A stretch of DNA of 64,000 bases from Selaginella moellendorffii (GCF_000143415.4 NW_003314269.1:1158623-1222622); one strand, 5' to 3'. Positions 42,701 through 54,300 are shown, counted from the stretch's first letter. Notes: generated by a model not told the origin, from the sequence alone. Numbers and translations: made by a program.

Positions 42701-45057
42701 CTTTCAAAAAGTAATCGCATCCTTTGTGCTATGCCGGTGAGATGTCCCAGCGAAAATGCTCTTATGGCTGTCAAAACACATTTTTTTTCTTTCATGCAAG
42801 TAAAGACATTAACGACGAACCTGAGGCGTACTTCCGAATAAGCACAATAAGCTTGTCCATACTTTTTAAAAGATAGCCTATTGTATGATCAGAAGGATCA
42901 ACAGTAACGGGCATAACACGATTTCCTTTGGCCCTTCCGACTACGAGGCCCGCGTGACTAAAATACCAAAGTGCTTCTGCTCGAGCCACAGCTAATGCAG
43001 CATACGCCATCTTCGAAGTACAACTGGTATCAGATCATGTTTACAGAAACTAAAATACAAACTAAAACAGCGTACCTGGACATTTGGAGCAAGTAGACTT
43101 GGCTGGTCCGTAAAAAACACGATCATTCTCCTAAGTTCAAGTTTCAAAGTTACTCGATGCTCTCTGTGAATGCCATCTGATTGAAGGATGGCCACGTCGT
43201 GCGCATCACTTGAGATACGCATCTGGGTAAGTGTCATGCTTTGATACACAAACATACTCACATGATTGTTTTTTCGACTTGTTTAGCAAGGTTGTACTCC
43301 ATGTCCGCGTCCTTTTGTTTCACACGACCAACTTTTGCAAGTTTTCTTGATTCTGATATCTTGGGTAAAACGGAATGCTGGTATTCCTCATGTAGAGATA
43401 GGTACTGCGTTCAGACCGATAGTGAAGTAAGACCAAAATATAACAAAATTGTATTTTACCTCATCTCGAAACAATGGAAGCACTAGCGTATTTTTAAGGA
43501 CTGCCTGCATTATTAGAAATTATTTAAAATCGTGTAAACTGTGCTCTAACCAAGATGTCATTTTACCATCACAATGTCGATTGCACCTATTCGTAAAAGT
43601 TCGCTGGGGCAAACTAAGTATCCTAAAAGCACCCACTCACGATAAGAATAAATGTTGGCCAGCTCCTGTGCCCTCTGTATTGTCCCGAACGAATAAAACT
43701 TAAGAGAGTACACTTGCATTTGTCACAAGCTTACCGCTGGATGAGCCGAGTTTGTAAGCTTTTCTGGATAGCGAGGATGATAAGGACTGAGAAAACCTTC
43801 ACTTCTAATGCGCTCAAAATCAGATCCAAGATATATCGTCGGACCAATTGCATCCAGTATCTGCGACTTTAGTGGTTAAGAGACAAGCCAATGAGAGTAT
43901 AATTTAATGCTATACCTCTCCCACCCTATGGCTCACAAAATTCAAATCTTCGTGCAAACCTTTCAGTGGGGGGTCGAACGAGTCGACAAACTGAACGAGT
44001 CTGCAGATCAACGTTGTTTGTAATAGTTAAGATTTGTGTAAACATACCTGTGGTAAAACTCGTAGTCTCTCCCGCTTTTTAAGATTGTGTGTGTTAGATT
44101 GTATAGCTGGAGTAGCATTTTCCTTGGAATCTAATTGGCAAGTAGCGATAGTTTAAAACTACAAATGAACAATTCGAGACGCTACCTTGTCGGCATACAA
44201 GTTGACTTTGACGAAAGCACAAAAAAGGTTCATAAAAGCATGTAGAACTATTGGATTCTGGTGTGGCTGGAACAGCCAAGAAAAGTTTCTAAGCACGATG
44301 AAACAAGGATTTACAATTTGTGCATACCATAAGCGTGACAACGGTGCTGCTCATGTCAAGGATCACCCGCAGCGCTTGCTCACGAAATGTCATCAAGTCA
44401 AGCAGTACCTGCGAAATAGAGACTTTACCGTACAGGCCGAAAAACAATTGTAAACTCTTACCAGCAACCACGGCTCCAGCGCCGTAAGATAGCTCTCAGC
44501 ATTGTCTCGAAGCAAGTCTAATCCCGGCTTATCGACCTGACTAACTCACAGAAAACACATTGAGAATCACGCAAAACAAAGAAGAAAAGATCATTCACCT
44601 TCTCGGGTAGAAGCTTCACGGGGTGCTCTGGAAACTTTCGGAGGAGATGTGTGCAAAGCTTGGGAGCATTTGGGAAGAGCCCGGACTGCCAGAACGCATC
44701 CGAGAACTGCTGGTTGCCATTGTCGTTGAGCTCCAGGATTTCGCGAAGCCGATAGATTTTGGTCATGAGACCCTCGGCAACGTCTTGGAGCTGGAAAACC
44801 CATTCAATCTGCCGAAACTTTTGAGCGTTCACTGCGCTGGAGCCTTTGGCACCGTAGCCACGCCCTGCTGCCGGAGAGCTCGACATTGCTTTCTTCCAGT
44901 GTGGAGAGGACGTCGATGGCGACGCGGCTGCGCTGCTCGACTCGTTGTTCTTCACATCGTCCCAGTCGCTGCCGTGTTTGTCCGGGGAGTTGATTCGAAT
45001 GTCTGGCCTCGAGAAGCCCTGGAGCTTCTTTTCGAGCAATTGACTCTCCGTCCCCAT
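39733..45057 (-). CDS. NAP1: NAP1 / GNARLED homologue, SCAR/WAVE complex subunit
   Basis: The plant homologue of NCKAP1/HEM. With SRA1/PIR, SCAR, ABI and BRICK1 it forms the complex that turns on ARP2/3 actin nucleation in growing cells. Exon 1 (45057-44599) starts MGTESQLLEKKLQGF and holds the conserved VAEGLMTKIYRLREIL and AFWQSGLFPNAPKLCTHL. Later exons on the minus strand give LLDLMTFREQALRVILDMSSTVVTL (about 44450-44350), HAFMNLFCAFVKVNLYADK (44250-44190), FTDQPSLLAPNVQ (43120-43080), VDPSDHTIGYLLKSMDKL, GSLKTLCFYREHLNMV, QRPSVIEASIQRHM, STRPVGKTAA-like and AFVRIFGPYGADKLD (41150-41050). The last exons give NNVHCLARYV, then GLVAKLIFLDQLCDLSNYLPRSTLEACIPRSMMRSIYQSYY (quoted in part: LVAKLIFLDQLCDLS, 40190-40140). 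More than 20 exons with introns mostly under 90 bp; protein about 1300 residues. The C-terminal tail is Ser-rich and low complexity. Confidence 0.93.
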
Positions 45058-45752
45058 CTCCCTCCCTCCTGGAAAGAAACCAAGAACTCCGCTTTAGTCG
45101 AGACACACGAAATTTCTCAAGAACACCGGGCTCTAGAAACGCGCGGCGCCATAGAAACGCACAGATTTCGGAGAGCGCCATACCTGGATTGGAATGCCGG
45201 CGCGGTCGGCCGCGCTCCAGATCCAGGCCTCGCTCGCCTAGGGCATCCAGAAATCCCCGGGCGCGTATTTCACCTGTGATCCCTTCCCCGTCGCAGCTAC
45301 GAGAGATCCCGTCGAAGGAGTGGCAACGATGGCGATGGAAGAGAGACGACGCGCGCTACGGTGGAATCTCGCCCCACGGCCCAGCTAGAATAGCCAGGCT
45401 TTCGGCCACAGCGATATAGCTTATACCTCCTCTACACATTCACAGTTGTGCACAGTGTTTTTCCTGGCCCAATTCACAGTACGATGATGGTCACCCGTGG
45501 CCGTACATATGGCCACGCAAAGAATGAGCCCACAACGGAATCACGGCAGTAACAGTGGTAACTAAATCATACTTACCCCGCCATCATGGTAACTTGCATT
45601 ACATTTCAAGGATAGAAAGTAGCTGGGCAGGCATCGGACGGTCGAGATTCCACCAGTACGGACGGCCTGGATAAGACGAAAATAGAATATACCCTATTTT
45701 GACCCGTGCAGATTCTTTTGGAAGAACCCTAGGATTGATTGGAGCGAGCGCG
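45058..45752. other. Divergent intergenic region, NAP1 / COX7C-like
   Basis: About 700 bp shared by two divergent genes. The first 300 bp on the NAP1 side is GC-rich and may hold NAP1's 5' leader or a leader intron. No ORF of note. 'aaaccctaggat'-like sequence occurs as 'gaaccctaggattg' at 45723, close to the COX7C-like ATG. This is a telo-box-like word common near start sites of plant mitochondrial-biogenesis genes. Confidence 0.5.
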
Positions 45753-46083
45753 ATGGCGGGCGTAGCGGCGGTGGCGAGAGCGGCGACCAGGACGATCGCG
45801 CAGTCCTCGCAGCTAGCTTGTAAGTGACTCGCATTCTCTCGCGATCGATTAGGGCTTTCTTTTTCTCCTCTTTCTTGTTCTTCCAGCGACGAGGAGCTTC
45901 CAGACGGGCGCGCCGAGGCAGTGCTACTACGATTACGAGCACCGGGAGCATATGTATGAGATCTGGAACATGAAGAACCGGAACCTCAAATTTGGGCTGC
46001 TGGTGTGGGGCGGGATCGTCGGGCTGGGGATCGCGATTCCGATCTATGTCGTCAGGTTCCAAATGAAGAAGGCGCAGGCTTAG
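45753..46083 (+). CDS. Small mitochondrial membrane protein, COX7C-like
   Basis: Two exons: 45753-45819 and 45887-46083, 87 residues. The N-terminus MAGVAAVARAATRTIAQSS is Ala/Arg-rich without acids, a mitochondrial presequence type. After QTGAPRQCYYDYEHREHMYE comes one membrane segment (LKFGLLVWGGIVGLGIAIPIYVV) and the tail RFQMKKAQA. Length, presequence, single helix and the 'hydrophobic-VVRFQ-KK' ending fit cytochrome c oxidase subunit 7C of complex IV. The match rests on this pattern, not on a signature motif, so another small inner-membrane subunit is possible. Intron phase 1, 67 bp. Confidence 0.65.
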
Positions 46084-46591
46084 ACGACGAAGACGAACTC
46101 CCGCGTCGAGCAGCAAGAAAACTCCTCTAGGTAGGAGTCTCTTCGTCTTTTTTCTTCTTTCATTGTTTCTCTTCTCTTTCTTTTTTCTGCTCATTGCTCT
46201 TCCTCCTCCCAGCTAAATGCATTGGTCAGGGCATGCAACGCCAGGCATCTTCCCCGTATAAAAAGACATCGTTTTTTAGCTCTTTGTCTAAAGGAATCTC
46301 TTCACGAATAAAAATGTTCCTTGAAAACTTTTAGGTTGAGCAAACACACACACAAAAGTGTGACGTGTCAGCCGATATGGCCTCCACGTCAAGAGAATCA
46401 CACGTCACCGGCCAGGCTAAACGCTTTTAACTAATCAAAGCACGAACTTTTCACAGATGTTAAGGCTAATTCAAGCGATTCACTATATAACAGTGAAACC
46501 GAATTTCCGGGTTCGAATCCTGGCACTCTCAACTCAAAAGTTTTTATTTTTTCACCTAACCGCAGGTTAAACATATATTATCTTCATGGTT
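46084..46591. other. Convergent intergenic region, COX7C-like / CMC4
   Basis: No gene seen. It contains T-rich stretches after the COX7C-like stop (46147-46190). At about 46473-46528 there is a tRNA-like 3' half (anticodon-arm-like hairpin TCACT/AGTGA and a T-arm-like 'gggttcgaatcc') without a matching 5' acceptor strand. Confidence 0.5.
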
Positions 46592-46844
46592 TCACTTTGG
46601 TTTGGTTCGAGTGACCTGCGCGATGAGGCCCGAGAGCGCAGCGCAGTGCTTGGATCGATTCTCACACTCGTCGCAGCACTTCTGAAGATTGAGTATCACT
46701 TGTCGGCAGCTAGAAAGGCAAAATTGGAAACACGAGGCAAATAAGTGACCGATCCTCGTACCTTTCCATGACGTAGTGGTTTCTCTGGAGGCACGCTTGG
46801 ATGTCGCAAGCGTGCTGATTACACGGGTCTTTGCTCTTGGGCAT
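46592..46844 (-). CDS. CMC4: CMC4-like twin-Cys protein, copy 1
   Basis: Two exons on the minus strand: 46844-46762 and 46709-46592, 66 residues starting MPKSKDPCNQHACDIQAC. It carries three pairs of cysteines in the CMC4/p8-MTCP1 pattern: CNQHACDIQAC, then CRQVILNLQKCC, then C...HC in DECENRSKHCAALSGL. These proteins are imported into the mitochondrial intermembrane space by MIA40, which oxidises the cysteine pairs into a helical hairpin. CMC4 has been linked to respiratory-chain assembly. The intron (52 bp) falls at the same codon and phase as in copy 2. The C-terminus is short (QVTRTKPK). Confidence 0.85.
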
Positions 46845-46951
46845 TTCTGGGAGAAAGAGGATCCAAGAACGAGGTGGCCTAGAAAGATAAATCGAGATCG
46901 CTACCTTACTTGCAGGAAAATAGAAGTAACCTACACAGAGGAGGACGATTT

Positions 46952-47248
46952 CTACTTGGCAACTTCGGCGGATTTTTGGGCCCTCTTCTTCTTGTCAAAG
47001 CTCGCGATCAGCCCCGACAGCGCTCCACAGTGCTTGGATTTATAATCGCAGTCCTCGCAGCACTGCTGGAGGTCCATGATCACGCCGCGGCATCTGCCAG
47101 AGATCAAATCTCCAGAGGAATTGGAGCTTGCGTTTGGGATTTGTTACCTTTGGATCACATAATCCTTCTTCTTGAGGCAATCCTGGATGTCGCACGCGTT
47201 CTGGTTGCAAGGACTGGCGCCAGCCGCGGGGACCCCAGTTCCTTGCAT
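46952..47248 (-). CDS. CMC4: CMC4-like twin-Cys protein, copy 2
   Basis: Two exons: 47248-47148 and 47093-46952, 80 residues. It starts MQGTGVPAAGASPCNQNACDI, followed by QDCLKKKDYVIQR, then CRGVIMDLQQCCEDC and YKSKHCGALSGLIASFDKKK with a Lys-rich tail. The six-cysteine CMC4 pattern is the same as in copy 1, 107 bp downstream. The intron is 54 bp, phase 2, at the identical position, so the two are tandem duplicates. Copy 2 has a longer Ala/Gly N-terminus. Its ATG is only 45 bp from the stop codon of tripeptidyl peptidase II on the same strand. That gap contains TAGGGTT, a telo-box word that may be its core promoter element. Confidence 0.87.
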
Positions 47249-47293
47249 TGGAGCCCAAGAACCCTAGAATATGGCTTCAAACGAATGGAATGT

Positions 47294-50200
47294 TTAGAAA
47301 AGTGGCAGGCTATTTGGGAAGCGAATGGCGAGCCAGTGCTTCTCGTACTCCACCCAGTGCTTCAATCCCATCTCTTCCAGGATCCGGATTCGCAGCTCAA
47401 ACAGTGGCTTCTGCGGCGGCTTGGAATCGTCTTGGATGAGCTCGTTGAGTGCCTGGAGAGAAATCGATCCAAAAGTCGTGAGAAAAAAAAAAAAAAAAAA
47501 CACGATCGAAATGAAGCTATGACATACCTTCAATGCGTTCCCGTAGCGTTTGAGCTTTCTCTCTCGCTTGACGTTGAAGAGCGCGTACTTGGACGATGTT
47601 ATGTCGACCCACTTTCGCAGCTCAGCGAATGTGGCCTCGTACTCGCTACTGTCTTCTTGTTTCTTGTCCTCTTCTTTCACGACCTCGCTCGAGCCTTCTC
47701 CGCTTTCGTCTTGTGGAGTTTCAATGCTCTCTTGCTTGGCCGATTCGAAGACGCCGGCCTTGTTTTGCTGTTCTTCTTTTTCTGCAATCGCAGTCAGCTT
47801 TTTACACAGCGCGTCCAGGAATGCGTCGCGCTGCATTTCCATGTCCTTTTTGGCTTGCTGCAAATGGAGTGCTTAGTCTCGGCCAAGTTTGTGCAACACT
47901 ACAAACGTACCACAGCATCAGCGTCTTCTGGTTCGTTCTTCATGGCAATAAACTTTGCGAGAGCGTCTTTCTCAATGCAACTGATGAGCTCGTCCGCAGC
48001 TGCGATCACCTGAAACGTCAAAAAGGCCTCGTCAGCCACAATGCTCATCGTGTTTTCGGATACCTCGTCGTAATCTTGCTCACTGTCCTTGGATGCTGCA
48101 AGCTTCTGCAAAATTTCGGACAGGAGCGGTATGTAGTTTGTAAACTCCGCCTGGCAGCATATCAGAAGGGCAAAATAAGCAAAACCAATTTCAGTTGAGA
48201 AAGGAATTACCTTTAAAGAATTTGCTTGACTAGACCATTCAGCGCGCTCTTCTTTTGTGGTTCTTGGGAGAAGCGATAGCAATTTGATCTTAACGTCTCT
48301 AACCTGCAGCGAGACGACAATGAAAAACACCGACAGCTTTGACATTGCAACTTACTTCCTCCTCAATTTTCTTGAAAGGAGACTTTTGTTGCTCTGGCTC
48401 CTTGTCTTTGGCCTTTTCATCATTCTAAAAGAACTCACAAATTACAACGGCAATAGAAAAAAAAATCATAATTACCTTGGCAGCGGGAGCAATCGGGACC
48501 ACAACCCGTGACACCGCAGGGCACGCCTGTCCATTTTCTTCACCTTTGTTGTTCGCGAATGAAGTCTTTCCCAACGTCATTTTTCCCATTAACAATGTTC
48601 CAATAGGCGCGTCCTGGAAAACTGCTGGTAAGAAAACTTTGTTTGCTGGAAAACTCCATTACCTTTGGAGCTTTATCGTCTCCAGGAGATGCAACATAAA
48701 AAGCACGTTTTTCTCTAACACAAATAACAAAAAGGATAAGTCAAGCAACGCTTTTCTTAGACATACCCGGGAGCCAGCACTGTAGGTTTGAGGCCGTTCG
48801 TACCAGTGATAGCACCATCGATATTTGAATAGGAGCTCAATTTTATGTAATTCTGCACAGAACACCGCCCGTGAGCTCATTTACAGTGAAAAATAAGCAC
48901 ACCTTTTCTTCAAGTCCACGATCAATGAATAATACTGCCTTCTTTAACTTCTCTAGGAAACTTGAATTGTCATGCCTACAAAAATATCGTTGAAGCTGAT
49001 TTTAAAAGGAAATATTTAGTACCTAATGAGCAAACGAATGGTGTATTCTCCCTTGGAAAGCTTCACGCCTTTGGGATAAACATCCCCCATTGAAAGTACT
49101 CTCTGCAAAATTCACACCATAAATGGGTAAAAGCAAAAAGCTGTGCCATACCTTGTTAGCATCATAAATCATATAAAACTGCGATTCAAATTCATTGTCA
49201 TAAACTCGACCATTCAAGGCGGGAAATCTTGGAGTATATTTACCCCCTTCTGAAAGGTTGACCTTATATCTGGACAAGCGTAAGTTATTAACAGACACAA
49301 TGACAGAGAACTCACATCAGTGTTAGACCATGTATTTGTCGTCCATCTGGTAAATTGTCTCGCTCTGCAGATAAGGCTTCTAACTTCCATTCGGAGGGCC
49401 GGTAAGGAGTTCGCACCTGTAACATCATTCAGAATTAACGTTGACTAAAATAAGATCCTTACCCTTGTTAAGGTTATTGAAGGAGTCAGTCTTTCACTAG
49501 AAAGAGGAGACATAACGTTGACTCGTGTCGCTACATCCGCTCCGTTTAAGAACAGATCACCGCTACAGCGAGTTAAGCCACGAAATTCAATCTGCACACA
49601 AATATAAGATGGGAACATTATAACATAACGTACAAAAATACCTCCACATCTACATGGGCGGCAGCATGACTACCACTGCCGCTAGACCAAAATTGCGATA
49701 TAGTCAACTCCATCGTTAGGCCCTCGCAAACAGAAAAGGCAAAACTTTTAGAGCAAGGTGCAGTTAGAGTAAGAATGCTTTCCCAAACGGATGGTCTCGC
49801 ACTCCTTTGAAGCTGGAAATTTTTTTTAAGTTACCACCAAGAAGTATAAAAAGACTAGTACCTGAACAGCGTTAAGGAAAAATTTCCTAGGTGTATCAAA
49901 ATTGGAAGTTCGGACAGTCATCTCGGCCCACGTAGCACCTTCGGGAACGGCTATGAATCTCCTCTCAACATGACCTTGATGAAAAAACATGAGTGCAATT
50001 CATAAAAATGAGGTTTCGAGCGAGGATTTACCAGGTGAGAATATCAATTTTAAGAAAGATACCGCTGGTGGCACTTCGGTTACTTGAACGGGCTTGACAA
50101 TTGTGACCGGGACACGAAACAATGGACCTCGCCACGGTGCCATACAATCTATGCCAACAACTTCAGCATAATGAACACCCGGCTTAAGATTTGTTGGGTC

Positions 50201-53200
50201 GACTATCACACTGTAAATCAATTATTAACAACGTGGCTAGTAGAATGACGTAACGTACTTGAAGGTTCGCCCATTGTGCGTGAGCAACAAATACTCGGGG
50301 CATTTAACGATTGATACGTCAGTGCTCTCGAGTTGAAGACGTTCTTCGAACGGTGCAAGCACATCTAGTTTGTCTACTCCCTCCTGAAACTTGGTCTTCA
50401 CTTGCACCGTCCACTGCAATTTTTTACGCTTGTCAATAACGGAAGTTGAAAAAAACAAGAGCTGAAAACAAGACGACACATCACCTCACTTGCACGCTGA
50501 GATTCACACGCATCTCTCAGATAAATGCCACGCATTGTAGGACCTGGATTAGCCGCCCGAGTTACTTGCACTGGATACCAAAGGGAAGGTAGCTCCTTGC
50601 ACTTTTGCAAATACTCATAGGCCCTTAACGCAGAAAAGAGATGAAGAGATTATTAGATTAGTGCGCTCACAGATCTTACTTGTCCACTTGAAGAAGTCCT
50701 CTTCCAGTCGTCAAACATTCTTCAGGAGAATTGCGTATTCGCGCCGCTGTATTCTCCAATGCCTTCCTCACAACGTATGGACTTATAGGCCTGCCTTCTT
50801 CCTGAACTGACATTTAGTCAATATACAAGGCATCTAGAAAAACCTTACTTTCAAGGAGCTGAGCACGAGTGCTATGCCTCCACAAGCACACGGCGACGCC
50901 ATGGAAGTTCCATTCATCAACATACGATGCTGCAGTGTCCATTTGGGAACAGGTGCAACAGCACCACCCGGTGCACTTAAACAAACGCCCAGATCACCGT
51001 CCGAAGTAGGACCACGGCTGGACCTGTCCAGAATCACGTTCATGAGTATGGAAACAAGGAAATAGCGAGCAAACTTTACCATGTGTATTGCATCCCCTCA
51101 GATGGTGGTTCTAAGATCGAATGAGCAGCGGCAGCCATCACCGGCGATACATATGCACCAATCCCCAAAATGCAAGACGAAGTACCACCAGGTGCTCCCA
51201 CTGTAGTTAGTGAAGGTCCATTGTTCCCAGCACTACTCACAAAAATCACACCGTGCTTATGTACCACCTATAAAACATAAAACTTGTTCAGAAACAACAG
51301 AACAAGCTACAAGTGTTTGCATGATACCTCATTCGCCAGTCTGGTGAAGCGACCATAATCAGGAAATCTCGTTGGCTCCCCGTAGCTCATATTGATCAAG
51401 TCACATTTGTTCTGTCAGGCGAAAGTAAGTCACTATATAGAACGAAAAACTGAACGACGCCAGGAGTTTCGCACAAGCAACACGGGTGCAGTAATACAGT
51501 CTATCAGGAGAAAAGGATACAAGGCTTGCATTGGCATGAGAAAGCTGTTACATATGAGCTCCGTTGAACAGTACCATTTCGTAAGTACCTCAATTACAGC
51601 AATGAGTGCACGAGTGAGGCCGGTGCCTGTTTCCATGGAGCCAAGTCTCGTATCTCCGATTTTACAGGAAACTAGCTGGGCTCCAGGAGCAATCCCATTC
51701 AACAATGGCTCCTATAAGTACGTCACAGCTTTAGTACGCATCATAGAAGTAAGATAAACAACCTTCGGATCGTGAGCTGCCGTGATCCCAGCCACATGAG
51801 TACCATGAGGGGAGCAATCAGTCACGATGCTAAGGATATCTCCATTGTCGTAGACATTAGTCACGAAGCTGCACGCATCCGTTCGAGAAAAAATGCCGTA
51901 TTTCTTCTCAATCCTACAAAAAAGTGGTCAGTAACAAACAAATTATACGCCTGTGTTACTTGTAGTTGGTCATTGGAGTAAAATCCTCAAGCTTTCCAAT
52001 CCCATCATCATCTTCCATCTCTGATGTATCAAGTGCAACGCGCCAAACCTCTCCATCGTGCCATACCACGGCGTCTATAATAGGACCTTTGTCCTCGTAG
52101 CTCTAGAACAAAGCAGCGAATCAGAAGGGACGATTCACAAAAAAGAAAAACTTTTGCTCACATCCATTAGCTTCTGAAGGATATCCACTTTATTCTGAAG
52201 GTCCTCTCTTTGCTTCTTCAAGTTTGAATCCGAAGGCTTTGGATATTTCTGTAGAATGCATCAGTGTTTAGGAGTAAAGCCGAAAAAAAGGAAACGGGAA
52301 AGGAAGCACAAGGAAAAAAGATGAAAAACAAAAAAAAGAGATGAGCTCTTACAAGGTCAAATGCCTGGAGTTGCCGGATAGCATCGGTAATGGCCTCCCT
52401 GTGATTTTTGTCCCAGTGTTTCCTTCGCTCCCTCTGAAAACATATTTCGAACTCATGCCGGAGACACAGACTATTACCTTCAGACGAGTAGACAGTCTCT
52501 CTGGAAAGAGCTCATACACAAATTTGCAGCCGACTCGCCAATCTCCTGATGGATTTACCCAGGATTCATTGAGCCGCAACGTGGCACCTGGTTGGAAAGA
52601 GAAATATCGAACCGAGCATAGTCGTGATCAATTTTCATACCAGAAGCTCCAATAATGCATCCCTTGTCATCTTGACGTACAACTTTGGATGTATCAACGT
52701 CTCCACTTCCAGTGCTACAAGAATTTTGTTGGTGCACGTAAACACACACTAGGAAGTACTGAAACTAGACTCACCAATCAACGATGTCTATGATTTTTGG
52801 CTTGCCATCCGATGTGATTTGTAGCCCAGCTGCGGCAGGATCTACACCAGAATCTGCAAACAGAGAGCATAAGAAATGCAAAAACTACCAATCAAACGAA
52901 CCAAATATCGCAATCACGACTCCTCTCCCATCATACTCGGGATGCTCTTCCAGGAACCGATCGGCGCCAATCTCCTTCTTGGGCATCAATCCGGCCAGGA
53001 ACGTGGACGCATCAATCGTCTCGTAGGACGCCAGATCCTCGAATTTCGACCCAGCGCTGTGGAAGGCGGGCATTGCCGACGCGCTCCTCGCCCGGAGCCT
53101 TACCCTAGACGACGACGACGATCGCCGGAGGAGCCTGCTGTGGCGCCGGATTTCGAGGTGAATCGACGAGATCCAATGCTGGCGCCCGCGATGGCGCTGC

Positions 53201-53274
53201 TGATCCGCCGGCGGCGATGGCGACCAACAGCGCGAGAGGACGAGCACTTGCGCACGGCACGAATAGAGATGCAT
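47294..53274 (-). CDS. TPP2: Tripeptidyl peptidase II (giant subtilisin-like protease)
   Basis: A cytosolic serine exopeptidase that removes tripeptides from peptides released by the proteasome. Minus strand, some 30 short exons. Catalytic triad: Asp in [14 protein letters not shown] (about 52930 and 52850, split by an intron), His in [17 protein letters not shown] (about 51800), Ser in [13 protein letters not shown] (about 50890-50925). Also present: [30 protein letters not shown] (about 51240-51190), [13 protein letters not shown], and the C-terminal [19 protein letters not shown] and [14 protein letters not shown]-stop at 47294. Two starts are possible. ATG 53274 adds 67 Arg/Ser-rich residues that look like a plastid transit peptide. 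ATG 53073 ([11 protein letters not shown]) matches the usual cytosolic start. A TATA word at 53295-53300 would put transcription start at or after 53274, favouring 53073. Confidence 0.93.
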
Positions 53275-53294
53275 AAATGGTGACCCTAGAGCAC

Positions 53295-53300
53295 TATATA
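53295..53300 (-). promoter_or_regulatory. Possible TATA box of TPP2
   Basis: TATATA within 'gaatatatagtgc' on the minus strand, 21 bp before the upstream ATG at 53274. The usual 25-35 bp spacing would place the transcript start near 53265, so the upstream ATG might be excluded from the mRNA. Confidence 0.35.
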
Positions 53301-53399
53301 TTCTTCTCGATGGAGGGAATACATTCCGGGAATGATCCCCCTCAACTCATACGTATGGGTAAAACGCATGGATAAGTGGTAAATGTAGAATCTCTGGTT

Positions 53400-53878
53400 T
53401 TACTTTTTACTATCGGCAGCGGTGCTAGCGACCGCGATATCGAAGGTCTTGGGCTGGTGGGGCTCTGGAGGTGGGATCTTGGGCACAGTGACGGTGAGGA
53501 TTCCATCCTGGCAAGACGCCGCCACCGCCTCTAGGTTGGCATTGGCGGGAAGATTAAATTTCCTCATGAATTTGCCCACGGCGCGCTCCACCCTCACGTA
53601 TTTGATGTCATAGCTTGGATTGTCCTCGCGCTTGCGCTCGCCGCTGATCTTGAGGATGCTATCGTTCTCGATTTGGACCTGGATTGGATAGGATCACACA
53701 CACAGAGAGAGTTGATCGAGAGAGGATTCGCCCCAGGGCTGCATTTGGTGTGAAATTCCTTCGATCGCGTTTGTTTAGGTAATTTTACCTTGATGTCCGT
53801 GTTCTTGAGCCCCGGGACATCGGCCACAAACACGTATGATGCTGGGAGCTCCTTGACATCCACTGACGCGGTCGCCAT
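53400..53878 (-). CDS. Class II cytosolic small heat-shock protein (HSP20)
   Basis: Two exons: 53878-53789 and 53678-53400, 122 residues. It is an ATP-independent chaperone that holds unfolding proteins. The alpha-crystallin domain is complete: [24 protein letters not shown], then [28 protein letters not shown] and [15 protein letters not shown]. The GERKRE, MRKF and PPPEP elements are those of plant class II. The N-terminal arm is only about 7 residues, whereas class II members usually have 35-45, so this is an armless form or an upstream exon is missed. Many plant sHSP genes lack introns, but one 110-bp intron is present here. A GAA-TTC word lies upstream. Confidence 0.88.
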
Positions 53879-53888
53879 TTCTTTTGGT

Positions 53889-53918
53889 TCTTTCTCTCTC
53901 TCTCTCTCTCTCTCTCGC
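53889..53918. repeat. (CT)n microsatellite in the HSP20 leader
   Basis: About 14 CT dinucleotides just upstream of the HSP20 ATG (GA repeats on the coding strand). It probably lies in the 5' untranslated leader. Pyrimidine/purine tracts of this sort are common near plant start sites. Confidence 0.8.
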
Positions 53919-54053
53919 TTCCAAAGAGAGGAAGAAGAAAGCTTTTGCTCGCGAGCTGGGCTTGATGACAGGGCCCAAAGGGCGTGACCTTTCGTACGCG
54001 AATGGCTGTACGATGGGGTGGCCAAAACGTCGACCCAAAATAAGTGAAAGGCA

Positions 54054-54061
54054 GAATATTC
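54054..54061 (-). promoter_or_regulatory. Candidate heat-shock element
   Basis: GAATATTC (GAAnnTTC) is about 175 bp upstream of the HSP20 ATG and could bind heat-shock factor. Only two clear nGAAn modules are present. A functional element usually has three, and the third position here (GGAGG) is imperfect. Confidence 0.35.
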
Positions 54062-54300
54062 GGAGGATCTTTGGAAAGTACCTTGGGTGTATTTTTTTCC
54101 TTCTTCTTTTCCCTCCTTTCTTTGGTCCCAGCACCAAGCGTCTTACTTTAGGGTTTTTCATTTCGTCCAGCTCTGGGATGGGGGAGCTCCACTGAGGCGC
54201 CCGGATCCGCGCCCGAGGTTAGTAGCTCCGCGCGGCATTTGCGAGATCTGGAGATTGGTAGCTGCAAGAATTGGCCCGCTGCGTGTGAGATTTCGAAGCG

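Noticed and set aside
46465-46530. tRNA-like T-arm (gggttcgaatcc) and anticodon-arm-like hairpin
   Set aside because: The 3' half resembles a tRNA, but no 5' strand pairs with the GCACTCTC end and the implied anticodon is not a normal one. Treated as a tRNA relic or chance, not called as a gene.
47487-47504. Poly-A run as a possible retroposed gene tail
   Set aside because: It lies inside a TPP2 intron on a gene full of introns; a simple homopolymer.
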